The translations under genes and the position numbers were made by a program. From CAXQRU01 sp964226685 (GTDB taxonomy: Bacteria > Pseudomonadota > Gammaproteobacteria > Pseudomonadales > Cellvibrionaceae), in contig CAXQRU010000072.1 in NCBI GenBank assembly GCA_964226685.1, positions 1 to 10,634 on the forward strand: a DNA stretch of 10,634 nt, read 5' to 3'. The notes below the pieces were generated by a model. The model made no database searches and had not been told where the DNA came from. It saw only the letters and a list, made by a program, of their open reading frames with translations. Below are positions 1 to 6,576 of this stretch, in pieces. Positions within the stretch are counted from its first letter, which is position 1; every line of letters starts with the position of its first letter.

Positions 1-20
1 GACGTGTGCTCTTCCGATCT
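1..20. other. Illumina TruSeq adapter remnant (not genomic)
   Basis: The window opens with GACGTGTGCTCTTCCGATCT, which is exactly the 3' part of the Illumina TruSeq read-2 adapter. It is library sequence, not organism DNA. Natural sequence starts at 21, and any reading frame starting in this stretch is artefactual. Confidence 0.98.
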
Positions 21-103
21 GTTTTTTGTGGTAATTCGTGTCGCGCAAATGAAACAAAATTGTGTTTTTCTGACCTTTCATAGAAATTTCATGTTTTTCT
101 CTC

Positions 104-129
104 AGGCACTTGTAATATTACAAGTGCCT
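104..129. repeat. 26-bp perfect palindrome upstream of aapJ, possible operator
   Basis: The half-site AGGCACTTGTAAT is followed directly by its exact reverse complement, with no spacer. On neither strand is it followed by a T-run, so it does not look like an intrinsic terminator. It lies about 160 bp before the aapJ start and about 85 bp before the likely -35. A binding site for a dimeric or tetrameric regulator, or a cruciform-forming site, are the best guesses. I cannot assign it to a regulator family. Confidence 0.7.
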
Positions 130-151
130 ATAAAACAAAGGCTTGTTTTAT
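130..151. repeat. Inverted repeat (9-bp arms) adjacent to the palindrome
   Basis: ATAAAACAA (130-138) and TTGTTTTAT (143-151) are perfect reverse complements around the loop AGGC. The repeat starts at the base after the 26-bp palindrome, so the two form a continuous block of dyad symmetry from 104 to 151. The arms are A+T rich. A few T residues follow (152-154), so a weak terminator for a gene left of the window is possible but not convincing. Confidence 0.5.
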
Positions 152-180
152 TTTCGTCAATTGCTTGGCGCATTAACCCC

Positions 181-196
181 TATAACTGCTGTTATA
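181..196. repeat. Short inverted repeat TATAAC-TGCT-GTTATA
   Basis: Six-base arms (181-186 and 191-196) pair perfectly around TGCT, about 17 bp before the likely aapJ -35 element. The position suits an operator half-site pair. A 6-bp inverted repeat in A+T-rich DNA can also arise by chance. Confidence 0.35.
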
Positions 197-212
197 AGTG
201 CATTTAAAAGCC

Positions 213-241
213 TTGACTGTGTTTTTAGATCTTGCGAGTAT
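213..241 (+). promoter_or_regulatory. Probable sigma-70 promoter of the aap operon
   Basis: The -35 TTGACT (213-218) is separated by 17 nt from GAGTAT (236-241). The latter is a poor -10 on its own but is preceded by TG at 233-234, making an extended -10 (TGcGAGTAT). Transcription would start near 247, giving a leader of about 40 nt before the aapJ ATG. No better -35/-10 pair was found between 21 and 286. Confidence 0.45.
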
Positions 242-286
242 TCAGCCACTCCCAAACTAAAACAATTCGGAGAACAGGAGAATACA

Positions 287-1303
287 ATGAATATAATTAA
301 AACATTAGTAACAGGTGCAGTAATTACTGGCCTAGCTTCAACAGCGTTTGCAGGTCCAACTCTTGATGCCGTCAAGAAGCGTGGCAAGCTAGTTTGTGGC
401 GTGAACACGGGTCTTCCCGGATTCTCATCAACAGACAGCAAAGGCCAATGGTCAGGCATCGATGTTGACTACTGTCGTGGTATTGCTGCTGCTATTTTCA
501 ACGATGCTTCTAAAGTTGAATTCAAGCCGCTAACTGCTCAACAGCGTTTCACTGCTCTTCAATCGGGTGAAATCGACGTATTGTCTCGTAACACTACCTG
601 GACTTTCAGTCGTGATACTTCGCTAGGTACTAACTTTGCGGGTACTTCTTACTATGACGGTCAAGGCTTCATGGTTAAGAAAAGCTTGGGTGTAGCCAGC
701 GCTAAAGAACTAGACGGCGCCAGTGTTTGCGTACTTTCAGGTACCACCACTGAATTGAACGTTACTGACTACTTCCGTGCGAACAAAATGAAGTTCAAGC
801 CAGTAGTATTCGATAACGCTGACCAAGTCACTCAAGGTTTTGACTCAGGTCGTTGTGACGTAATGACTTCAGACCAGTCTCAGCTTTATGCTCTACGTGT
901 AAAATTGACTGACCCAAGTGGTTCAGTGGTTCTTCCAGAAGTAATTTCTAAAGAGCCTCTAGGTCCTGTTGTTCGTCAAGGTGATGACGAGTGGTTCAAC
1001 ATTGCCAAGTGGACTTTGTTCGCCATGGTGACTGCTGAAGAGCTTGGTGTAACTAAAGCTAACGTTGACGAAATGAAAGGTAGTGCTGACCCACAAGTTA
1101 AGCGTCTTCTAGGTCTAGAAGGTGTTAAAGGTGAGTGGTTGGGTCTGTCTGACGACTGGGGCTATCGCATCATCAAAAACGTAGGTAACTACGGTGAGTC
1201 TTTCAAGGCTAACATTGGTGAAGGTACTCCTCTAAACATCAGCCGTGGCTTGAATGCACTATGGAAAGACGGCGGATTGATGTACGCTCCACCTATTCGT
1301 TAA
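287..1303 (+). CDS. aapJ: General L-amino acid ABC transporter, periplasmic binding protein AapJ/BztA
   Basis: This is the periplasmic solute receptor that captures L-amino acids (the family is known for broad specificity, including Glu, Gln, Asp and Asn) and delivers them to AapQMP. The start is the ATG at 287: CAGGAG (275-280) sits 6 nt upstream, and the protein then begins with a clean Sec signal peptide (MNIIKTLVTG..., cleavage likely after AFA at residue 22). The upstream in-frame extension to 143 lacks such features. The product is 338 aa, close to the ~340 aa of Rhizobium AapJ. Family hallmarks are visible: KLVCGVN near the mature N-terminus, DVDYCRG, the substrate-loop-like LSRNTTWTFSRD, VCVLSGTTTE and GRCDVMTSDQSQL, with four cysteines at typical family positions. 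Codon use is biased towards CGT and GGT, fitting high expression. A 130-nt gap with a stem-loop separates it from aapQ. Confidence 0.95.
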   Translation: MNIIKTLVTGAVITGLASTAFAGPTLDAVKKRGKLVCGVNTGLPGFSSTDSKGQWSGIDVDYCRGIAAAIFNDASKVEFKPLTAQQRFTALQSGEIDVLSRNTTWTFSRDTSLGTNFAGTSYYDGQGFMVKKSLGVASAKELDGASVCVLSGTTTELNVTDYFRANKMKFKPVVFDNADQVTQGFDSGRCDVMTSDQSQLYALRVKLTDPSGSVVLPEVISKEPLGPVVRQGDDEWFNIAKWTLFAMVTAEELGVTKANVDEMKGSADPQVKRLLGLEGVKGEWLGLSDDWGYRIIKNVGNYGESFKANIGEGTPLNISRGLNALWKDGGLMYAPPIR

Positions 1304-1364
1304 TTTAAATTAACAAGTAGGCACTTATGTAGTACTAAGCTCATGGACGAGCTCTGATAAACCG

Positions 1365-1398
1365 GCTGAACCTCAACATTAAGTTGATCTCGTTCGGC
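1365..1398 (+). promoter_or_regulatory. Intergenic stem-loop between aapJ and aapQ
   Basis: GCTGAAC (1365-1371) pairs with GTTCGGC (1392-1398), with one G-T wobble. Inside it TCAAC (1373-1377) pairs with GTTGA (1383-1387) around the loop ATTAA, leaving a small internal loop. No T-run follows, so it is not a standard terminator. A weaker AGCTC/GAGCT hairpin lies at 1338-1353. By analogy with other binding-protein operons, such a structure may protect the 3' end of the aapJ message so that the receptor is made in excess over the permeases. That role is inference. Confidence 0.5.
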
Positions 1399-1433
1399 AC
1401 TATTCCCTAACTTTTCAAAGAAAGTACGTAATT

Positions 1434-2771
1434 ATGCGTGATACTAATACACCTGCGTCCGCAGTTTGGTGGCGAGATGCAAAAATTCGTGGGTATATCG
1501 CCCAATTGGTTTTGATCCTGAGTGTAATCTGGGTCGGGAACTACTTGATTGATAACATGAATACAAACCTTGAAAATTCGAACAGAGATGTCGATTTTAA
1601 AGATTTGTCCTCTCGAACAGCGGGCTTCGAAATTGGTTTTACTCCGTTCGTAGACTATAAAATCGAAGATGAGTTCGATAGCGATGGCAAGATCACTTCA
1701 GAAGCAGATACCTATACTACTGTCATTGGTATAGCTGTTATCAATACGCTGATGGTTGCATTTTATGGTGTTATTTGTGCCACTATTCTTGGTTTCATTA
1801 TGGGTGTTGCCCGTTTATCGAAAAACTGGGTAGTCGCAAAAGTGGCCAGTTGGTACGTTGAGGTTTTTCGTAATGTGCCGTTATTGATTCAGGTTTTTTT
1901 CTGTTACTCTTTGTATGGCATCGCCTTTGATAGTTCAGGTTTGGCTGACAATGCTTTCTGGGAGTGGGAGAAAGATTCTCAGGCAAAAGTAGAAGAAGTT
2001 GTAGAAGAAAATAAAAATAGCAGCATCTTTGAGCAAAAAACAGAAGCCGATAACTATGGTTTCTATGTTAATAGTCGGGGTGTGTACACACTAAGGCCAA
2101 CTTGGGATGCCGAGCAGGCTTCAATGTCATCTTATTATGGTTTCTGGATTGCTGTAATAATTGCCATTGGTTTGGTGATTACCCTAAAAACTTGGGCTAA
2201 GCGTCGACAAAATGCTACTGGCCAACAGTTCCCTGTTTTTATCTCTTCTTTAGGCATATTGATCACTCTGCCGCTCTTATATCTTCTTGTTCTTGGTTTT
2301 CCTGTTAAACCGGAATTCCCCGTTGCTGGAAGATTTAACCTTTCAGGTGGCTTCAATATCCCACCAGAATTTATTGGTTTATTGGCTGCGCTTTCGCTCT
2401 ATACCGCAGCGTTTATTGCTGAGGCCGTAAGATCCGGTATACAAGCTGTGAGTAAAGGCCAAAAAGAAGCTGCGGCTGCACTAGGTATTCGTCCTGGTTT
2501 GAGTATGCGTCTTGTGGTCATACCTCAAGCATTAAGGGTTATTATTCCTCAGCTGACGAATCAATATTTAAACCTGACCAAGAACTCTTCATTAGGTGCG
2601 GTAATTGCCTACCCTGAAGTGGTTTCGCTCGTCATGGGTACTGCAAATGGTAACACTTCCAGAACAGTAGAGCTGGTATTGATCACATTGGGAATTTACC
2701 TAACGATCAGTCTTTTGACCTCATTGTTCATGAATTGGTACAACAAAAAAATGGCGTTAAGGGAGCGATAA
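1434..2771 (+). CDS. aapQ: General L-amino acid ABC transporter, permease AapQ/BztB
   Basis: This is an inner-membrane permease subunit that pairs with AapM to form the transport channel. The ATG at 1434 starts WWRDAKIRGYIAQ, then a first membrane helix at about residues 20-40. The conserved permease part follows: TTVIGIAVINTLMVAFYG, VEVFRNVPLLIQVFF, and the cytoplasmic EAA loop that contacts the ATPase (residues 330-351, EAVRSGIQAVSKGQKEAAAA), then IPQALRVIIPQ. At 445 aa it is longer than the ~400 aa typical of rhizobial AapQ. The extra length is mostly an acidic, charged periplasmic segment (about residues 164-210, rich in E and K) before the family-like NSRGVYTLRP. Only a weak purine-rich RBS (AAAGAAAG, 1417-1424) precedes it, fitting lower translation than aapJ. 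It ends 3 nt before aapM. Confidence 0.93.
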   Translation: MRDTNTPASAVWWRDAKIRGYIAQLVLILSVIWVGNYLIDNMNTNLENSNRDVDFKDLSSRTAGFEIGFTPFVDYKIEDEFDSDGKITSEADTYTTVIGIAVINTLMVAFYGVICATILGFIMGVARLSKNWVVAKVASWYVEVFRNVPLLIQVFFCYSLYGIAFDSSGLADNAFWEWEKDSQAKVEEVVEENKNSSIFEQKTEADNYGFYVNSRGVYTLRPTWDAEQASMSSYYGFWIAVIIAIGLVITLKTWAKRRQNATGQQFPVFISSLGILITLPLLYLLVLGFPVKPEFPVAGRFNLSGGFNIPPEFIGLLAALSLYTAAFIAEAVRSGIQAVSKGQKEAAAALGIRPGLSMRLVVIPQALRVIIPQLTNQYLNLTKNSSLGAVIAYPEVVSLVMGTANGNTSRTVELVLITLGIYLTISLLTSLFMNWYNKKMALRER

Positions 2772-2774
2772 GTA

Positions 2775-5051
2775 ATGGCCAGAGAATATTTAAAGCCGCC
2801 TGTACAGGACTCCTCCTTTATTGGCTGGATTAGAAAAAATTTATTTTCATCAATTCCAAACTCAATTCTTACCATCGTTGTGACTTTGGGTGTGGTGGTT
2901 TTGTTTACCTCCTTGTTTCAATGGGGGGTGTCATCTGCTACATACACTGGCGGTAAGACAGCCTGTGACGCCAACTTAGAGTACTGGCGTGTAAGTAATT
3001 ATCTTAATGAGAATTACTCTGCGGATCAGCTTGCTAGTCTTCGCTCAGCGAGTTCGGCAGAACTACAAGCTTTGCTGTTGGATAACCAAGGTGAAATTAT
3101 TCCACCACCGGGTAAAAAGCTCAGACCACTAGAAGCGCTTTCAGATGTTGAGAAGGCGGAACGGCTACGACTACAGGATCTAGCCAAGAAAAGAGTGGCA
3201 GAAGATGCGGTCTCTAGATTTGACGATATGTACAAGGCGCATGTCAAAAATGCTGAGGCTCAGGGAATTGCTCCGTTGTCTAAGGATCAGTTGGTTTCCA
3301 ATGCCATTAAAGAAGCGGGTTCTGTTACCAATGGCGCATGTTGGCCATTTGTAAGTTCTAACTTCAAAAAATTCATGTTCGGCTTTTATCCTGTCGAGTT
3401 GGATAAAAATGGTGTAATTCCTTCTTTGGCATCAGCAACGGCTGATAATGGCACAATCAGAATTAATGGTGGTGGCACTGTTGTATATACACCAAATGCA
3501 GGTTTTATCGGTACCGATATAATCACTTTTGTACCTGGTGATGCTACAAAGCCAGAGCCGCTAACTGTTAAGGTTGAAGTCATTGCAGAAAAAGTCTCTG
3601 ACGACGTAGTAAGTATCGATAATGGAATGGCCACTGTTCAGTCGAATACGTCTACGGTCATCGATCTTGTGGATGACTCTGGTCAGCGTTGGCGAGTAAT
3701 TTTTTCAGGTGCTTTAGTGCTCTGGACTATTTTGCTGCTTTTACCAAAGCCTTCAGCAAGAAACGCTATTGTTACTGCCGTAGTAGTAGGCGCGATATCT
3801 GTTTGTGAAATTATTCTTAACGGCACGTTCTTTGGTCTGGTTATTTTCTTGATCGCAGCGGCCTTACTTTACGTCCAGATTTCGGAAAAAGCGAAATCAA
3901 AAGTTGCGTTATTCTTAGTGGCTGGATGTCCGATTATTGCCTTGATTCTATTTAATGGTTTCGATGGCTCGCCAGTATCATTTAAGTTTGATAATGAGTC
4001 CAAGGCGACGGTAACGGTTGACGTAGGTTCAGCCTCTGCTGCTCAGCCTGAAGCACCAAAAGCGCTTGAAACTTCAGAAGATGAGTATGTATCTCCTGAG
4101 GCTAAAAACGATATGGTGAGTACCGCTCAGGCCACACCAATACAAATTGATGTTTTGGCTAATGATATTGGTACCAACCTGGTGTTTAAGTGCAAACTAC
4201 CGCAAGCATCTGAAGACTGCTATAAAACTGCCAATGGTGTGGTTAGGTTGGGTGGCGGCAATACCCTGCTTTACATACCAAATGATGGTTTTGTGGGTAA
4301 AGATACTTTTGAGTATGAAGTAAAAAATCAGTGGGAACTGGTGATTGTTAGCCAGAAGATCATGCAGCCAATTTCTTCCGTACTGCCAGCTGTTGATTCC
4401 AGTCAGTGGGGTGGTTTGAGTTTGACATTGGTGCTTGCAAGTATTGGTATCATCGGTGCTTTCCCTCTTGGTATCTTGTTGGCTCTAGGGCGACGTTCGA
4501 GCTTGCCTATCGTGAAAAGTTTCTGTGTGACTTTCATCGAATTCTGGCGAGGTGCTCCACTGATTACAGTGATCTTCATCGCAACGCTCATGATTCCACT
4601 GTTTTTCCCGCCGGATTCACCTGGCTTTAACAAGCTGATTTATGTGGTCATTGGTATTATCATGTTCCAATCAGCCTATATTGCTGAAGTGGTTCGTGGT
4701 GGCTTGCAGGCCGTACCAAAGGGCCAGTATGAAGCGGGAATGGCGATGGGGTTAACCTATTGGCAAAGTATGCGTATGATTATTTTGCCACAAGCGTTAC
4801 GCATCTCAATCCCAGGTATCATTAACCAGTTTATTAGCTTGTTTAAAGATACTTCGTTGGTGTACATCGTGAGTCTTTATGATTTATTTACCATTTTCTA
4901 TAAATCATCGTTAACTGATCCAGCTTGGCTTGGTAGTTATAAGTTGGAAGGATTTGCGTTCATAATTATCGCCTATTGGGTGTTCTGTTATGGCATGTCT
5001 GGTGCGAGTCAAAAATATGAAAAATATCTTAATCAGAAGACAACCCACTAA
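2775..5051 (+). CDS. aapM: AapM/BztC permease enlarged by two Ig/cadherin-like domains
   Basis: This is the second inner-membrane permease of the transporter; GGGAG (2761-2765) sits 9 nt before the ATG. The 758-aa product is about twice the usual ~385 aa. The AapM frame is complete: FIGWIRKNLFSSIPNS plus TM1 (about 27-50), GACWPF and GFYP (187-206), RWRV (305-308) followed by about four helices to residue 395, then SQWGGLSLTLVLASIGIIG (from 543), FWRGAPLIT, the EAA loop (638-660) and LPQALRISIP. Three extra segments interrupt it: a charged helical stretch (about 66-186); an Ig/cadherin-like domain (about 207-271) with NGTIRINGGGTVVYTPNAGF; and a second such domain (about 441-529) with VLANDI, GGGNTLLYIPNDGFVGKDTF and two cysteines. 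TM counting puts both beta domains in the periplasm. No stop or frameshift is seen, and the EAA loop is intact, so it should be functional. The domain assignment is from motif recognition. Confidence 0.92.
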   Translation: MAREYLKPPVQDSSFIGWIRKNLFSSIPNSILTIVVTLGVVVLFTSLFQWGVSSATYTGGKTACDANLEYWRVSNYLNENYSADQLASLRSASSAELQALLLDNQGEIIPPPGKKLRPLEALSDVEKAERLRLQDLAKKRVAEDAVSRFDDMYKAHVKNAEAQGIAPLSKDQLVSNAIKEAGSVTNGACWPFVSSNFKKFMFGFYPVELDKNGVIPSLASATADNGTIRINGGGTVVYTPNAGFIGTDIITFVPGDATKPEPLTVKVEVIAEKVSDDVVSIDNGMATVQSNTSTVIDLVDDSGQRWRVIFSGALVLWTILLLLPKPSARNAIVTAVVVGAISVCEIILNGTFFGLVIFLIAAALLYVQISEKAKSKVALFLVAGCPIIALILFNGFDGSPVSFKFDNESKATVTVDVGSASAAQPEAPKALETSEDEYVSPEAKNDMVSTAQATPIQIDVLANDIGTNLVFKCKLPQASEDCYKTANGVVRLGGGNTLLYIPNDGFVGKDTFEYEVKNQWELVIVSQKIMQPISSVLPAVDSSQWGGLSLTLVLASIGIIGAFPLGILLALGRRSSLPIVKSFCVTFIEFWRGAPLITVIFIATLMIPLFFPPDSPGFNKLIYVVIGIIMFQSAYIAEVVRGGLQAVPKGQYEAGMAMGLTYWQSMRMIILPQALRISIPGIINQFISLFKDTSLVYIVSLYDLFTIFYKSSLTDPAWLGSYKLEGFAFIIIAYWVFCYGMSGASQKYEKYLNQKTTH

Positions 5052-5072
5052 TTGGTGTTGGAGGAATTTATT

Positions 5073-5834
5073 ATGTCAACTCTAGAAAAAACAAATCAAA
5101 AGTTCATGATTGAACTGAACAACATGCATAAGTGGTACGGTGAGTTCCATGTATTAAATAACATTAACCTGAAGGTGACTTCTGGTGAGCGTATTGTAAT
5201 TTGTGGCCCTTCGGGTTCTGGTAAATCGACAATGATTCGCTGCATTAACCGCTTAGAAGAGCATCAACAAGGACAAATTATTGTTGATGGTACTGAGCTG
5301 ACTAATGACGTGAAAAATGTTGAGCAAATCCGTCGTGAAGTGGGGATGGTGTTTCAGCACTTTAACCTTTTCCCTCACTTGACCGTACTTGAAAACTGTT
5401 GTCTTGCACCGGTTTGGGTTCGTAAACAGCCACGTAAGGAAGCCGAAGAGCGTGCAATGCATTATTTAGAGCGCGTTCGTATTCCTGATCAAGCCTTGAA
5501 GTATCCTGGTCAATTGTCTGGTGGTCAGCAGCAGCGTGTGGCGATTGCCCGAAGCTTGTGTATGAACCCCAAAGTGATGCTGTTCGATGAGCCTACATCA
5601 GCGCTTGACCCTGAAATGATTAAAGAAGTACTGGACGTAATGGTAGGTCTAGCTGAAGAAGGTATGACCATGTTGTGTGTGACTCATGAAATGGGCTTTG
5701 CGAAAACCGTTGCTGACCGAGTGATCTTTATGGATGCGGGAGAAATCGTTGAAGAAAATAATCCTCATGAATTCTTCGAAAACCCACAATCAGATCGTAC
5801 TAAGCTATTCTTGAGTCAAATTTTGGCTCACTAA
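5073..5834 (+). CDS. aapP: General L-amino acid ABC transporter, ATP-binding protein AapP/BztD
   Basis: This cytoplasmic ATPase powers the AapQM channel. The ATG at 5073 is chosen over the TTG at 5052 because GGAGGA (5060-5065) lies 7 nt before it; the product is 253 aa, the usual length. All ABC motifs are intact: Walker A GPSGSGKST (45-53), Q-loop QHFNLFPH (Q95), signature LSGGQQQR (148-155), Walker B VMLFDEP with Glu173, D-loop SALD and switch His205 (THEMGF). The sequence is typical of the polar amino-acid importer subfamily (GlnQ/HisP/AapP). It begins 21 nt after the aapM stop and is followed at once by a terminator, so it closes the operon. Confidence 0.96.
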   Translation: MSTLEKTNQKFMIELNNMHKWYGEFHVLNNINLKVTSGERIVICGPSGSGKSTMIRCINRLEEHQQGQIIVDGTELTNDVKNVEQIRREVGMVFQHFNLFPHLTVLENCCLAPVWVRKQPRKEAEERAMHYLERVRIPDQALKYPGQLSGGQQQRVAIARSLCMNPKVMLFDEPTSALDPEMIKEVLDVMVGLAEEGMTMLCVTHEMGFAKTVADRVIFMDAGEIVEENNPHEFFENPQSDRTKLFLSQILAH

Positions 5835-5850
5835 TTGGATTAGCTTCGAC

Positions 5851-5874
5851 AAAAGCACCTTCGGGTGCTTTTTT
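5851..5874 (+). terminator. Rho-independent terminator of the aap operon
   Basis: AAAAGCACC (5851-5859) pairs with GGTGCTTTT (5864-5872) around a TTCG tetraloop closed by C-G, with a run of six T at 5869-5874. It lies 17 nt after the aapP stop. The A-run on the left arm could let it act in both directions. Confidence 0.93.
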
Positions 5875-5899
5875 ATTGCCACCAATTTAGAGTGCTCTT

Positions 5900-6502
5900 A
5901 TGAAATATATAATTTTGCTGTTTTTGGCTGCAGTAGTGGCCTGCTCATTTACAAGGGTCTCACTGACCGATGAGGAAAAGCAGAAGATTATTAAACCACC
6001 GAAGGAAATAAAGCATTATGTCTCTCAGCATATTGATGCGGTTCATGAATTTATGGGTAACCACTACCAACAATTCCCGTTGCAAGATCAAAGGGTACTA
6101 ACCGAATGTATGCAAGAGGCGGCTAGTTTTCTGGGTGTTGTTAATGCTGATAAAGTTAGAGTGATCGTCACTAATAACTTGCCAATTCCAGAAGAGGGCA
6201 CCGATTTATACGAAGTTTATCTAAAAATAGCTGGTGATCCGAAGCATGCTGGGGCCATTACCGTTGGGCATTATATTTTTATCAAGCCTATGTATAGTCG
6301 CTCTTACCACATATTACTGCATGAATTAGTCCATGTGATGCAATATGAGAAATTTGGTAGCAAAGCGTTTTTGGAAAAGTACATGACGGACGCCCAAATT
6401 GTTGCCTATTCTCAAATACCCTTTGAATCAGAAGCGTTTGTAATTGCAGCAACAATTCAAAAAAGCGGCTTGAAGAAGTGTGCTCAGCTATACCTTGACT
6501 AA
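5900..6502 (+). CDS. Putative HExxH zinc-metallopeptidase-like lipoprotein
   Basis: I do not recognise a named family. The 200-aa product starts MKYIILLFLAAVVAC, a lipoprotein signal with Cys15 as the likely lipidated residue (lipobox VVAC). Ser at +2 predicts outer-membrane sorting. Residues 137-150 read HILLHELVHVMQYE, containing the zinc-binding HELVH (141-145; nt 6320-6334). About 30 residues later FESEAF (175-180) offers Glu176 or Glu178 as a third ligand, as in small gluzincin-like and DUF4157-like proteins. The N-terminal half is hydrophilic with no obvious domain. The gene lies 25 nt after the aap terminator with only a weak RBS. A promoter would have to overlap the end of aapP, or transcription reads through. 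A structural, non-catalytic zinc site is possible, but a membrane-anchored peptidase is the best guess. Confidence 0.75.
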   Translation: MKYIILLFLAAVVACSFTRVSLTDEEKQKIIKPPKEIKHYVSQHIDAVHEFMGNHYQQFPLQDQRVLTECMQEAASFLGVVNADKVRVIVTNNLPIPEEGTDLYEVYLKIAGDPKHAGAITVGHYIFIKPMYSRSYHILLHELVHVMQYEKFGSKAFLEKYMTDAQIVAYSQIPFESEAFVIAATIQKSGLKKCAQLYLD

Positions 6503-6518
6503 CGGAGCCCTATTTTTA

Positions 6519-6547
6519 TTGCCCTCATTTCCAAGAATATTTACTAT
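6519..6547 (+). promoter_or_regulatory. Possible sigma-70 promoter of the sigma factor operon
   Basis: TTGCCC (6519-6524) and TACTAT (6542-6547) are 17 nt apart, each matching consensus at 4 of 6 positions. Transcription would begin near 6554, about 23 nt before the ATG. No clear ECF-type GGAAC/-10 pair was found, so autoregulation cannot be claimed from sequence. Confidence 0.35.
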
Positions 6548-6576
6548 AGCTGCGTCTAACCTAAAAGTTGCCATGC

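Noticed and set aside
104..129. Palindrome as an intrinsic terminator or a lux box
   Set aside because: No T-run follows on either strand, and the half-site spacing does not fit the 20-bp lux-box layout.
4..207. 67-aa ORF at the left end
   Set aside because: Its start lies inside the adapter sequence, it has no RBS or recognisable protein features, and it covers the palindromic upstream region of aapJ.
143..286. 48-residue N-terminal extension of AapJ
   Set aside because: A TTG-type start with no RBS would bury the signal peptide. The ATG at 287 has a good RBS and starts a clean Sec signal.
2775..5051. AapM length as a gene fusion with an adhesin or an assembly chimera
   Set aside because: The frame is continuous, the family landmarks occur in the right order on both sides of each insert, and there are two separate insertion points, so a simple end-to-end fusion or chimera does not explain it.
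5052..5072. Seven-residue extension of AapP from a TTG
   Set aside because: The extension runs through the Shine-Dalgarno GGAGGA (5060-5065) of the ATG at 5073, which is the natural start.
6530..6566. Autoregulatory ECF promoter upstream of the sigma gene
   Set aside because: TCTAA at 6555-6559 could pass for a -10, but no GGAAC-like -35 is found at the right distance.
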